Below, piece by piece: positions 27,319 to 36,601 of a stretch of DNA of 64,000 nucleotides. The stretch is taken from positions 54,570 through 118,569 of the forward strand of contig JAKVCA010000003.1 in the NCBI GenBank assembly GCA_022448315.1, in the 5' to 3' direction. Source of the stretch: Pirellulaceae bacterium (GTDB lineage Bacteria; Planctomycetota; Planctomycetia; Pirellulales; Pirellulaceae). The position numbers were made by a program, and so were the translations under genes. The notes beneath the pieces are model-generated. The model saw nothing but the letters and a program-made list of their open reading frames with translations. It searched no databases and was not told where the DNA came from. Within the stretch, counting starts at the first letter, position 1. Each line of letters starts with the position of its first letter.

Positions 27319-29122
27319 CGTCTTCTCCCTCCGCCGTCTTGCGATCTGAATCTTCGGCTTGAGTTGATGGATCAGAGGAACCGCCCTCATCAACGGGCTC
27401 GACCTCGACCTCCTGATTTGTAGACGCAGAGTTTTCATCGTCCTCCGAATTGGACTCGGCTTCGTTCACTTCGCCGTTGCTCGGAGCCGTTTGTTCCGCG
27501 TCTGCAGCTTCATCTTTGTCTTCTTCTTTGCCAGCGTCTTCACTCGGCTGTTTCTCATCCGGCTGTTTCTCAACTGGCGTCTCAGGCTCCGTCGCTTCGG
27601 ACGCCACCTCGTCGCCTGCGATCTCCTCCACGCTGATTTCCGTCGCACTGACTTCGACCGATTCATCTGAATCCGCCCCGGTCGCTCTTGCAAGCTCGAC
27701 GGTCAGCGTTTCATCGAAACGAAACTTGTAGGGCCCGCCCGCTGTTGGTGAGTTCTGCCGGCCGCTGATTTCCCGCCCCGCCTCCGGGTCGCGGAGTTCC
27801 GTTTCGAGTCGCCGAATGGCCTCAGCAGAGGACGCTTTACCTGTGATCTTGATCACCGCCAATTGGTTCTTCTCGTCGAGAGCGAGTCCTAAGTTGTCGA
27901 CGATCGCATCATCTGGAAGCGGAAAATCCTGACTCATTTCTCCCATCTCGGCCAGCCAGTTAGGACGATTTCCAACCCAACTTTCCAGCATCTCGATCTC
28001 CTTGAGACGATCCTGATGGGTTTGATCCTCCCGCCCCATCTTCGCAACCTCTTGCTGCAATTGCGTCAACTGGGCATCAAGCTGAGAAGATTGAACCCAA
28101 TAGAGCCCGCCAACCGAAGCAAGCAGTGTCGCAGCCGTCGCCGCGATCAGCACATTTCGTCGACGGTTACTCGGTGGCGCCGGAGGACGCGTCGGATTGA
28201 CGAAGTCAATTTCCGAAAAGTCACCCGCGGGTGTGCATAGCCCACCAAGAACCGCACCCAGTTGCTCGGAGTCCGCGGGTACTTGACGTTTGGCGGAGCC
28301 AATATTTTTGAAAACGGACCAGGGATCGACCAACAAACATTGCAGTCCTGTCCCTTCCGCGAGTTCCTTCTCCAGTGATTCGGCAAGTGATTCCGGAGCC
28401 ATCAAGATGACCCGTTTGATAGCTGCATCGTGCTGCTGGTTCTGAAAAGAGGTGAGCGTTCTTTTCAGTTCCATCTGCATCTGCTTGATTAACGCTTCTT
28501 CGGATGCTTCAGCCGAGAGTCGAATCGAGCGAGTCAACTGCAACTCACCTTGAGCATAGACCGTCAGATCGACCGCGTCTCCGAGCATCTCAATGAGAAC
28601 GCAGTCCTCCTGAAGCATTCCGGCTTTTGAGAGCAAACTCCCCGAGGCAAAAGGCCGCAGGATCACCTTTTTGAGATTGAGTCCCGCGGTATCACAAGCC
28701 CCCCGAATTTGGGCGGCGACCTGCGGTGAAATGGCACCTGCCAGTACCCGCCTTTGTCCGTTCGGAGACGAGGGCAATGAGATGAAGTCGATGAGCCATC
28801 CCTCGCTGACCGAGGTAAATTCTCGATTCGCCTGAAAGCGAACGATATCCGGCAGTTCGTCATCAGGAACAGGAGGAACACTTAGAACTCGTAGTTCGGC
28901 GGTCGTTCGATCCACCACGACGACGGCATCGCCTTTTCCGACTTTTTGTTCCTTCAATCCGGCGGCGATAGTGTCGGCCATGGTCATGACTTCATCCGTG
29001 TCGCCGCCACTTGACAAATCAAAGGCCACGACTTTTTGAACGGACGGTGAATTCTCTGAAGCGGTCCCGACGGCCGCGCGAATGCGGGCAGTATCCCACT
29101 GGAGGATGATTGTACTGGCCAT
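27311..29122 (-). CDS. GspL/PilM-PilN-like assembly platform protein
   Basis: The 603-residue product begins with an actin-like cytoplasmic domain of the PilM/GspL type (residues 1-310). A membrane helix (about 325-345) and a PilN-like periplasmic coiled coil and alpha/beta domain (about 345-475) follow. The last 120 residues are low complexity and rich in Glu, Asp, Ser and Thr, without similarity to known domains. This is the expected link between the secretion ATPase and the pseudopilus platform. It lies two bases after gspK and overlaps the next gene by eight bases, so it is translated as part of the operon. Confidence 0.8.
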   Translation of the reverse strand: MASTIILQWDTARIRAAVGTASENSPSVQKVVAFDLSSGGDTDEVMTMADTIAAGLKEQKVGKGDAVVVVDRTTAELRVLSVPPVPDDELPDIVRFQANREFTSVSEGWLIDFISLPSSPNGQRRVLAGAISPQVAAQIRGACDTAGLNLKKVILRPFASGSLLSKAGMLQEDCVLIEMLGDAVDLTVYAQGELQLTRSIRLSAEASEEALIKQMQMELKRTLTSFQNQQHDAAIKRVILMAPESLAESLEKELAEGTGLQCLLVDPWSVFKNIGSAKRQVPADSEQLGAVLGGLCTPAGDFSEIDFVNPTRPPAPPSNRRRNVLIAATAATLLASVGGLYWVQSSQLDAQLTQLQQEVAKMGREDQTHQDRLKEIEMLESWVGNRPNWLAEMGEMSQDFPLPDDAIVDNLGLALDEKNQLAVIKITGKASSAEAIRRLETELRDPEAGREISGRQNSPTAGGPYKFRFDETLTVELARATGADSDESVEVSATEISVEEIAGDEVASEATEPETPVEKQPDEKQPSEDAGKEEDKDEAADAEQTAPSNGEVNEAESNSEDDENSASTNQEVEVEPVDEGGSSDPSTQAEDSDRKTAEGEDDA

Positions 29123-29124
29123 AA

Positions 29125-30690
29125 TTATTGCGTCGCCTGAAAGTTAAGCCCAAGAGTTTCCAACTGGTAACCCAGGGGCAGGTGGCTTTTGTCTCTCCAA
29201 AACACAATTCGTGGAAAGGCCTCCGTGCGGTCGATGACGACCTCCGCTCGACTCGAAGCAACTCCGTCTTCGAAATAGCCGACAAGTTCGCCCTTGTAGA
29301 CGTCCCCGCCGACATTGACAAACGGCAACAGCTGCCGCATCGTCTCAAGGTCGACGATTCGTTCCACCAAGATCCAGGTCTCCAGACCTCGATTGGGATC
29401 GCTGCCGTCATAAACGATATCGCGGCGTGAAATAATCTCGTCCGCCGTCGCTTCGTCCATGCCCGGGATCCCCAACAACATCGAACGCGTACACTGGTTG
29501 ATGTTGATTCGCCCTGGGATTGTATCGCTTGCAACGGTCGTAACGTTCGGCAGTAGCAACGGAAAAACGAGGCCCAAGGTCTGCGTTCGAAATGGAGACT
29601 CCAGGATGACTGGTTCGTCTGCATCAACGTAGGTCACTTCAACCCGTGCATCAACCAAATCGAGGACTTGATCAAAAGAATAGGACGCGGGTTGGTCGAG
29701 ATCGAGCGTTCCGGGCAATCCCCCACCTTCCGACTCCTCATCGCCCAGGAATGGACCATTCTGACGCATGGCCACGATAAAGTTGGCCCATTCCGCGTTG
29801 AAGACCGCACTCAGTTCTTCGTAAAGGACTTCAAGGTCTTCCTGATTCAAGTCGATCCTCGGCAAGCCTTCATCATTGTAATTACGTTCAGCACTCCAAA
29901 GCGTCATGTAATTTGCCCATCCGAGTGCCATATCCGGTTCCAACCCGCGCTCGCCCGCGGCAGCACTCTCAGAATCGTCCAGGATTCCATTGTGATTGTC
30001 ATCAAGCCCGAACAGCAATTCCGGGGTGACTCCACGGACCAATAAAAGCTCTTCGATGGACTCCAACGGTCCATTTTTGGCCGTGTAAGGCGGTTCGAGC
30101 GACGTGTAGTAGCCGTCCTCTGCACCGTAGTCCCTAGCTTCTGTATCGGAGTCAATCCAGTCCATAATGGCGTCCGCGACTTCCTCCGTCATCGCTGGCA
30201 ATGCCATCAGCAGGGTTCGCCCCCCATCAAGCATCAGCGTATCAATCTGCGGAAGGATATTAAGATTCAGCTTGCTTGACTCGTCGACAAGACCGAATCG
30301 AAAGCCAGCTAGACTGCCCTGATCGTCCAACGCGGGTGACACGACAGACACCTGACCACTCTCGGCACCCTCGGGATTGCTGTACACCGTCAAAGCCTGA
30401 AACTGAGTCGGATTGTCGTACGTTCCACCTGACTCCTCAATCAAGGTATCCGTCTGAGACAAGTAGAGGCGAATCGTGTCGACGCCACTATCGACAAGAT
30501 AGCGTGACTGAATGCGTCGCCCTGTCATTTGGGCAGCTTCCTGCTCCGTCCTCATGATGACCGTGAAGGTGTATGCAGAAAAAGACAAAGCGACCACGAC
30601 AACGAGCACGAGCAGCAGCACCATGCCGGATCGACGAGAGGAACTCCGGCCGCATCGAACTTGATCTTTTCGTGTACCTGGCCGTCTCAT
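29125..30690 (-). CDS. gspK: Type II secretion minor pseudopilin GspK
   Basis: GspK caps the pseudopilus tip. The 521-residue protein has a short basic N-terminus, then R-S-G-M-V-L-L-L-V-L-V-V-V with Gly before the cleavage site. GspK features follow: D-E-S-S-K-L-N-L-N, a helical insert with A-M-T-E-E-V-A-D-A-I-M-D-W-I-D, and a second N-I-N-Q-C block. It is longer than E. coli GspK (about 330). A calcium-loop-like segment D-D-N-H-N-G-I-L-D-D-S-E lies at about 231-242. It overlaps the gspJ stop by four bases. Confidence 0.85.
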   Translation of the reverse strand: MRRPGTRKDQVRCGRSSSRRSGMVLLLVLVVVVALSFSAYTFTVIMRTEQEAAQMTGRRIQSRYLVDSGVDTIRLYLSQTDTLIEESGGTYDNPTQFQALTVYSNPEGAESGQVSVVSPALDDQGSLAGFRFGLVDESSKLNLNILPQIDTLMLDGGRTLLMALPAMTEEVADAIMDWIDSDTEARDYGAEDGYYTSLEPPYTAKNGPLESIEELLLVRGVTPELLFGLDDNHNGILDDSESAAAGERGLEPDMALGWANYMTLWSAERNYNDEGLPRIDLNQEDLEVLYEELSAVFNAEWANFIVAMRQNGPFLGDEESEGGGLPGTLDLDQPASYSFDQVLDLVDARVEVTYVDADEPVILESPFRTQTLGLVFPLLLPNVTTVASDTIPGRININQCTRSMLLGIPGMDEATADEIISRRDIVYDGSDPNRGLETWILVERIVDLETMRQLLPFVNVGGDVYKGELVGYFEDGVASSRAEVVIDRTEAFPRIVFWRDKSHLPLGYQLETLGLNFQATQ

Positions 30691-31799
30691 AGCGTTACTC
30701 CCTCAGTCTGAGAAAGTAGCGCGAAGACCGCTTCCACGGGAAGTGGCAATAGCTGGCCTATCGAGATTTCGGCCTCCTCGGAGTCTTCATCCTCGGGGGG
30801 TTCTGCGAGGGGCAAATGGACTACGAGCCGGTAGGAATCTGTCGCGACCTGATCCAACGAAGAAGTCGCATCTTGAATCCCGGTGGGATTGAACTGAAAC
30901 TGAATGGTGATTTCAACGGCGGTCGGCAGACTCTCCATCTCATCCGTATCCCACTCCTCAAGCCATGCCCCTTGAGAGCCATCGAAGTAACGGAACTGGA
31001 GGCTCGAAACTTCATCGGCCAACACCTCGGTCTCACCGAAGGTCTGGCCACCATTCCCCACGAGTTGATCGTAACGACGAACCGTCTGGCTGATGGTACT
31101 CCGAACAAGACTAAAACCCGTTCCTCCGGACGCGGCCTGGCTTGCGTATGGATCGGGACGTTTTACCCCTTTGACGAGCGTGGGATCCAGCGATTCTGTC
31201 GGCAGCAACTGGTAGGAGACGGACCTCAGATCACTGGCATAGTCATTCGCGGTCGTCTGCAGCCCGTAAAGATACTGATCTCGTCGTGGCATCCGGCTGA
31301 TATCCACCTGCATGGCTGTCGATGAGCCATAGAGACCGGGCCTCGGGCCCTCCTCTCCTTCGATCGCTAGCTCAAGTTCCTCACCCGTCTCCCCCTCTGA
31401 TCCAGCTCCAAGGATGGTCGCCGGATCTAAACCACTGCCGCTGATTGCAGAGTTGAGCATTTCTTCACCGGCAGCGGACGCGAGGAGCGTGGCCAAGTCG
31501 ACGCTTGCAAGAAGCGCTTCGAGTTGCGAGACATCCACCGGTTTGTATTGAACGGCGGCCCGAACATCCCCCGCGATCAGATTGAGCATCCCGCGTGCGA
31601 CCAGAGCCTGCTCGACCCGAGCTCGCTGACTGTCGAGTACCCGCAGGTGAAAGAAAATGGCATAACCAATGACGGTCACCACCACGATGGACAGACCGAG
31701 AGACAAGAGGACTTCAAGCAATGTAAAACCGCCACGCCCGGTGACGATGCGTTCGCCCCGAATCTGTGGTTCGTTTTGACATGGCTTGGTGAAGTACAT
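30687..31799 (-). CDS. gspJ: Type II secretion minor pseudopilin GspJ
   Basis: The 370-residue product has a prepilin signal, G-R-G-G-F-T-L-L-E-V-L-L-S-L, close to its N-terminus. The assignment to GspJ rests on its position directly before gspK and on its length. The ATG at 31797-31799 has GAGG seven bases upstream; the longer frame from 31970 is not needed. The central region (about 85-150) is rich in Leu, Ala, Glu and Gly and probably disordered or inserted. It overlaps gspK by four bases (ATGA). Confidence 0.7.
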   Translation of the reverse strand: MYFTKPCQNEPQIRGERIVTGRGGFTLLEVLLSLGLSIVVVTVIGYAIFFHLRVLDSQRARVEQALVARGMLNLIAGDVRAAVQYKPVDVSQLEALLASVDLATLLASAAGEEMLNSAISGSGLDPATILGAGSEGETGEELELAIEGEEGPRPGLYGSSTAMQVDISRMPRRDQYLYGLQTTANDYASDLRSVSYQLLPTESLDPTLVKGVKRPDPYASQAASGGTGFSLVRSTISQTVRRYDQLVGNGGQTFGETEVLADEVSSLQFRYFDGSQGAWLEEWDTDEMESLPTAVEITIQFQFNPTGIQDATSSLDQVATDSYRLVVHLPLAEPPEDEDSEEAEISIGQLLPLPVEAVFALLSQTEGVTL

Positions 31800-31854
31800 T
31801 ATTTTCCTCAAAACACCTCGACTGACGTCGCACGCAATCCGACCGATCACGACA

Positions 31855-32310
31855 TTAATAGACGACCTCTTGGGCGGCCTCCAACTCTTCGATGTAAGCA
31901 GGATCTGGAATAAAACGGTACAGCTGGAACGATAGCGGGAGTGGAAACTGTGCAGGGTCCTGTTGAACAACGACCATCACTTTCAATAAACCGATCTGAT
32001 CGCCCTGGGCGACCTCGACGCTGTAAATCCATTCAGGAGCTTCGCTGCACGGTGTCTGCCCGATCGATTCGGGAGCCACCGCTCCACTTGCGATCTCGGC
32101 CATCCGAGTGTCGCAGAGGAGATGAGCCAGAGTTTGTTGCTGGGCATAGGAGGCGCTTCGCACGCCGAGCCTGACCAGCTCCCCGATTGCGGCAATTGCT
32201 CCACCTAGAATTGCTATCGCAAGGATGACCTCAAGCAGCGACAGGCCCCGCCGTCGGGCACACCGACGATTTATCGCGAGGGGACGGCTTGCAGAGGAGA
32301 CCCTTGTCAA
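31855..32310 (-). CDS. gspI: Type II secretion minor pseudopilin GspI
   Basis: The 151-residue product carries R-R-G-L-S-L-L-E-V-I-L-A-I-A-I-L, a prepilin cleavage and assembly motif with Glu5. Order and size fit GspI. Two starts compete. GTG at 32319 sits directly on the AGGAG sequence, while TTG at 32308-32310 has AGGAG eight bases upstream, so the TTG is chosen. It lies between gspH and gspJ with short spacers. Confidence 0.7.
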   Translation of the reverse strand: MTRVSSASRPLAINRRCARRRGLSLLEVILAIAILGGAIAAIGELVRLGVRSASYAQQQTLAHLLCDTRMAEIASGAVAPESIGQTPCSEAPEWIYSVEVAQGDQIGLLKVMVVVQQDPAQFPLPLSFQLYRFIPDPAYIEELEAAQEVVY

Positions 32311-32343
32311 TTTAAACACTCCTAATGGTTATTTACTGGACCG

Positions 32344-32955
32344 TTAACGATTTGGCTGATCCTGCAAAGCGGCGACCTCCGAGACCGTTGCGGTACCCGT
32401 CAACGCTCTCAAATTGATCTGAACGAACCACTCCCTTTCGTTGGATAATTTCAGGGCCGCTTGCTGGGCCGTTCCGTCCGGATAGAACAGGATGGTCTCG
32501 GCCGAATTTGCCCCAGGATTCCCGCCCCCTTCTTCATCCAGTGCCTGTGAACGCGTATCCGCCATCACGTCGGATTGATTGAAGATCACCCCTCGAGGCA
32601 GTTGTCCCCCTCCGTAATCGAAGTTGGAGCGAGCGTCTTGATCCGGGGTGACACCTTGAGGCAACGTCGGTTCCTGATAGGGCGAATAGGGCGAAATTCC
32701 ATAACTGCCCGTACCGGGAATATAACAAAACACCCACTCCTGCCCGGAGCGAATCGCCTCCACACGAGCCCGACTCCAGTCCGAGCGAACCATATCGGCC
32801 GCCCGAGTCAATCGCTGGGCATCAAAAGTTCCGTTCATTGCCGGTAGCGCGAGGGCGGCAACCATGATGACGATCGCAAGGACCAGCAGGATCTCGATCA
32901 ACGTCAAGCCATCTCGTCGTTTGCGACGAACGTCATTGGTTTGCTGTTGATTCAA
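32344..32955 (-). CDS. gspH: Type II secretion minor pseudopilin GspH
   Basis: The 203-residue product has R-D-G-L-T-L-I-E-I-L-L-V-L-A-I-V-I as prepilin signal and transmembrane helix. A GspH-like globular part with an A-R-V-E-A-I-R-S-G-Q segment follows. The start is TTG with GGAG eight bases upstream. It sits between gspG and gspI. The C-terminal region contains Gly/Asn-rich loops (E-G-G-G-N-P-G-A-N-S). Confidence 0.72.
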   Translation of the reverse strand: MNQQQTNDVRRKRRDGLTLIEILLVLAIVIMVAALALPAMNGTFDAQRLTRAADMVRSDWSRARVEAIRSGQEWVFCYIPGTGSYGISPYSPYQEPTLPQGVTPDQDARSNFDYGGGQLPRGVIFNQSDVMADTRSQALDEEGGGNPGANSAETILFYPDGTAQQAALKLSNEREWFVQINLRALTGTATVSEVAALQDQPNR

Positions 32956-33018
32956 GCGTCAATCTCCAGGAGCCACGGCAGGCGATTCCGTCCCACGGAC
33001 AGGAACCTTCGTGCAATC

Positions 33019-33462
33019 CTACTGCTGTGTCTGAACCGTATTGGAAATATCATCGGCGGTCTGCGGCTGCATGTCTGCACCGGCCGAGACGATCTGCGGT
33101 TCCATCAGCCCGTTCAAATTCACGGTCGTGTACTGATACTCCTGCCCCCAGGGATCCAGAGGAACCTGAGATTCCTGCAAGTAAGGTCCTCGCCATTTGC
33201 CTGCAGGCACATTCTGAGGCGCCGCGATCAACTCCTGAAGCGTCTGAGGCAGTCGCCCAACATCCAGCTGATAGGTTTTGCAGGCCTGCTCAAGAACACG
33301 GATGTTCATCCGTGCCCCATCGGATTGACTATTTCTCTGAATCGCGGTGTACGAGATCGTCACCACCGAAGCCAAAATGATGAGGATCGCCATCACCAGC
33401 AGGACTTCCAACAGCGTGAAACCCTTACGATGCATCCCCCGCCGTCTTTGTCTCGTTGCCAT
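33019..33462 (-). CDS. gspG: Type II secretion major pseudopilin GspG
   Basis: GspG builds the pseudopilus shaft. The 147-residue protein has H-R-K-G-F-T-L-L-E-V-L-L-V-M-A-I-L-I-I-L-A with Glu5 after the cleavage glycine. The family's C-terminal calcium-loop region around P-L-D-P-W-G-Q-E-Y-Q-Y is present. The ATG at 33460-33462 has GGAG nine bases upstream and is chosen over a GTG at 33477. Gene order E-F-G matches the canonical operon. Confidence 0.9.
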   Translation of the reverse strand: MATRQRRRGMHRKGFTLLEVLLVMAILIILASVVTISYTAIQRNSQSDGARMNIRVLEQACKTYQLDVGRLPQTLQELIAAPQNVPAGKWRGPYLQESQVPLDPWGQEYQYTTVNLNGLMEPQIVSAGADMQPQTADDISNTVQTQQ

Positions 33463-33493
33463 TATTTCATTCTCCACTTTTCGACGTAACTGT

Positions 33494-34702
33494 TTATCGC
33501 ATGGTCTGACTCATCTTGATCACCGGCAACAGCAGCGCGATGACGACCGTGAGCACCATACCCGCCATCACTAACAGCATGGCAGGTTCAAGCATTCGAA
33601 CTAGTAAATCCAGCTTTCGACTGGTCCGATTCTCCAAGCCGTCCGCGACGTCCACCAAGACCGAATCCAGGGAGTTTGATTCCTCGGCAACCGAGATCAT
33701 CTCCACGACGGTCTTGGGAAAGTAACCCGACTTGGCAAGCGGTTTCGCCAACGACTCACCCGCTGTAATATTTTCACTCGCCTGCTGCACGGCATCGGAA
33801 AGGATCCGATTTCCGGCAGCGGCACGACTGATGTCCAGAGACTTCAAAATGGGTACACCATTTTTCAGCAATGTTCCCAGCACTCGACAAAATCTTGCCA
33901 CGGCCAAGGCTTGGAAAATCACACCAAACATTGGCATTCTCAGCTTGGCTAGATCCGCCAAACGCATGCCTCGCTCGGTCTGGAGCTGATAGTAAATTGC
34001 CGAAGCAATCGCGGCGAAACCCAGGAGTATAAACACCCCATAGCTTTGAATTGTTTCGCTCAGGCCCAAAAGAAAATCGGTGGCCCAGGGCAATTCCCCC
34101 CGTTGACGCAACTGCTCAAACATCTCGCCAAACTTGGGAACAAAGAAAACAATGAGAACGGTTACGATTGAAGTTCCCGCGAACGCAAGGATCGCCGGAT
34201 AAATGAGAGCCCCGGTGGTCCTTGCCTTCAAATCATTCTGTTGCTCGGTGAATTTTGAAACGCGATCGAGAGCATCCTCGAGAAAGCCACCTTCCGAACC
34301 CGCGCGGGCCATGTTCACAGAGATCTCATTGAAGACTTTTGGATGGCGCGCCATGGCATCACCAATCCCTTCGCCGTCTTCAATACGTCCGTGGACGTCT
34401 TTGAGAACGGTCTTCAGAGCACCATTGGCCGTCTGGTCCCTCAAGATCGTGATGGACTTCAACAGCGGCACTCCACTCTTCAGGAGGCTCGAGAGCTGAA
34501 AGTAAAAGTTGGCCATCAATTGGCCGTTCACTCGTCCACCAAAACTGAAACCCGACTGGCGTTTTTCAGTGCTGGCAACGGTGACAGGGAACAAGGCCTG
34601 CGCACTCAGCATCGAGACGACCTCTTTTTCCGAGGCCGCTGAAATACTACCGCTGACTTTCTCACCCTGCAGGTTTCGGGCAACGTAAGAAAAATCAGGC
34701 AT
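33494..34702 (-). CDS. gspF: Type II secretion inner-membrane platform protein GspF
   Basis: GspF is the polytopic membrane protein on which the ATPase acts. The 402-residue product starts M-P-D-F-S-Y-V-A-R-N and has two homologous GspF domains (about 60-185 and 265-390), each ending in membrane segments. The typical A-R-A-G-S-E-G-G-F-L-E-D-A-L and V-A-E-E-S-N-S-L-D motifs are present. GGAGG lies six bases before the ATG. The start overlaps gspE by eight bases, so translation is probably coupled. Confidence 0.93.
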   Translation of the reverse strand: MPDFSYVARNLQGEKVSGSISAASEKEVVSMLSAQALFPVTVASTEKRQSGFSFGGRVNGQLMANFYFQLSSLLKSGVPLLKSITILRDQTANGALKTVLKDVHGRIEDGEGIGDAMARHPKVFNEISVNMARAGSEGGFLEDALDRVSKFTEQQNDLKARTTGALIYPAILAFAGTSIVTVLIVFFVPKFGEMFEQLRQRGELPWATDFLLGLSETIQSYGVFILLGFAAIASAIYYQLQTERGMRLADLAKLRMPMFGVIFQALAVARFCRVLGTLLKNGVPILKSLDISRAAAGNRILSDAVQQASENITAGESLAKPLAKSGYFPKTVVEMISVAEESNSLDSVLVDVADGLENRTSRKLDLLVRMLEPAMLLVMAGMVLTVVIALLLPVIKMSQTMR

Positions 34703-36416
34703 TCGACGCCTCCGTCTCGATAGCTCGATCACTCTTCGTAATTCTCAGGACTTCTTCCGCGCTCGTTTCGCCTCGCATCGCCTTCACCCACGCATCATCC
34801 CGCAGGGTTCTCATACCCGACTTCAATGCCGCCTGTTTGACTTCCCAGCTGCTTCGACGTTCATGAGCAAGCTCTCGAATCTCATCCGTGGTGATCAACA
34901 ATTCATAGACGCCCATTCGCCCCGAGTACCCAACGCCTCGACATTCACGGCAGCCCGTAGGTCGATAAAGCTTTCCTTCACTAAACGACTCCCACGGGAA
35001 ATCGCGAGGCAGATCGTCAGGATTTGGCGTGTAGGCCTCCTTACAATGCGGGCATAGTCGACGGAGCAGCCGCTGCGCCATGACCGCTTCCACCGTACTC
35101 GCAACGAGAAATGGCTCGACTCCCATATCGATCATACGCGAGAAGGCGCCGGACGCATCATTCGTATGGAGCGTGCTGAAAACGAGGTGGCCCGTCAGTG
35201 AGGCCTGAATCGCATTTTCAGCCGTCTCATGATCTCGAATTTCACCGACGAGGACCACATCAGGGTCGTGCCGCAGAATGGATCGAAGCGACTGGGCAAA
35301 AGTCAATCCAATCTTGGGATGCACTTGAATCTGGTTGATTCCATCGAGCTGGTACTCGACTGGATCTTCGGTCGTGATGATCTTGGTGTCCGGGCTATTG
35401 ATTCGAAGCAATGAACTGTATAGCGTGGTCGTCTTTCCGGAACCCGTGGGCCCCGTGACGAGAATAATGCCATGCGGCAGGTGAATAAGCTCGTCGTAGC
35501 CACTGTAGATCCCCGACTCCATGCCGAGTTTACGCAAGTCGAAAACGACGCTGCCCTTGTCCAGAATACGCATGACGATACCCTCGCCATGAATCATCGG
35601 GATCACCGACACACGAACATCGATTTCTCGCCCGTGAACTTTCAACTTGATTCGGCCGTCTTGGGGCAGACGCTTTTCGGCGATATTCAGCTTCGCCATG
35701 ATCTTGAGACGACTGATGATCGCCGATTGAAAGTGACTGATTTCTGGAGGTGCGGCCTGGGAGTGGAGGATTCCGTCGACACGGTACCGGATCACGATCC
35801 CCGTCGCCTGAGATTCGATGTGGACATCACTGGCTCTTGAGTCGATCGCCTCAAGCAGAATTTCGTTGACCAGACGAACCACCGAGGCTTCGAGAGCCAT
35901 TTCCGACAATTCAGATCCGTCGGTCTCAATTTCCTCGAGCAGTTCCACGCCATCGTCACTGCGTTGCTCGATCAAGCCTTCAACGGTCTCACCACCGACA
36001 CCCAGGTGACGCTTGATCAATTTGTCGATTTCGGCTCTTTCAGAGAGCACAGGAAAGACCGGCTTTCCTGTCGCCGCACTGACTTCGTCCAGCGGGTATA
36101 GATCAAACGGATCACTCGTGGCGACCACGAGCCCGCCATCTTGGCTCCAAAGTGGGAACAAGCTCTGGCGATAAATCAACTTCTGAGGAAATTGGGCGAG
36201 CTGAGAAAGATCAATGTCGGCATTGGCCAGATCAACAAATTCGAGACCGACTTCTTCGCCGATAGCCTTCAACGCTTCGTGCTCACGAACGTGTCCGAAG
36301 TCCACCATCTTTCGGAGCAGCTGGACGCCGCCAACGCCATCTGCTTCACGAGATTGCTGGAGCTGATTCTGATCCACCAGCCCACGCTTCAATAAAATAT
36401 CACCGGCTTCCATCAT
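34695..36416 (-). CDS. gspE: Type II secretion/pilus assembly ATPase GspE
   Basis: GspE powers pseudopilus extension from the cytoplasm. The 573-residue protein has an MshEN-type N-terminal domain. The motor follows, with Walker A G-P-T-G-S-G-K-T at 322-329, an Asp-box (T-E-D-P-V-E-Y), Walker B L-V-G-E-I-R-D and a His-box (S-T-L-H-T-N). A tetracysteine zinc site (C-P-H-C and C-R-E-C) lies near residues 445-485. It is the first gene of the operon, and about 60 bases upstream lies a structured leader. The secretin and GspC genes that complete a type II system are not in the window. Confidence 0.95.
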   Translation of the reverse strand: MMEAGDILLKRGLVDQNQLQQSREADGVGGVQLLRKMVDFGHVREHEALKAIGEEVGLEFVDLANADIDLSQLAQFPQKLIYRQSLFPLWSQDGGLVVATSDPFDLYPLDEVSAATGKPVFPVLSERAEIDKLIKRHLGVGGETVEGLIEQRSDDGVELLEEIETDGSELSEMALEASVVRLVNEILLEAIDSRASDVHIESQATGIVIRYRVDGILHSQAAPPEISHFQSAIISRLKIMAKLNIAEKRLPQDGRIKLKVHGREIDVRVSVIPMIHGEGIVMRILDKGSVVFDLRKLGMESGIYSGYDELIHLPHGIILVTGPTGSGKTTTLYSSLLRINSPDTKIITTEDPVEYQLDGINQIQVHPKIGLTFAQSLRSILRHDPDVVLVGEIRDHETAENAIQASLTGHLVFSTLHTNDASGAFSRMIDMGVEPFLVASTVEAVMAQRLLRRLCPHCKEAYTPNPDDLPRDFPWESFSEGKLYRPTGCRECRGVGYSGRMGVYELLITTDEIRELAHERRSSWEVKQAALKSGMRTLRDDAWVKAMRGETSAEEVLRITKSDRAIETEASNA

Positions 36417-36476
36417 ATCTCGATCTGCCTATGCCCCCCTAATGGGGACAAAATGTCGAAAGAACACTAAAAGTCT

Positions 36477-36524
36477 CAGTTTGCGAGTCTAATCACAGAC
36501 TTCCCGTTGATGAGTCGCAAACTG
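36477..36524 (-). promoter_or_regulatory. Structured leader of the gspE operon
   Basis: A perfect 10-bp inverted repeat (CAGTTTGCGA at 36477-36486, TCGCAAACTG at 36515-36524) encloses a second 4-5-bp hairpin (36487-36490 with 36497-36500). The block lies 60 bases upstream of the gspE start and would be in the 5' leader of the operon. It could be an RNA structure or an operator for a dimeric protein. No known riboswitch was recognised. The spacer 36417-36998 holds no gene. Confidence 0.45.
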
Positions 36525-36601
36525 GATAGGATAACCAGATACGGTGTGAAGTTGCGCCGTTCGGGTTAAAAATAGCGATTCCGCCAATGGGACCTGCAAA
36601 A

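Noticed and set aside
36507..36518. Hammerhead-like string TTGATGAGTCGC in the gspE leader
   Set aside because: The essential C of CUGAUGA is T, and the GAAA and cleavage-site elements are lacking.
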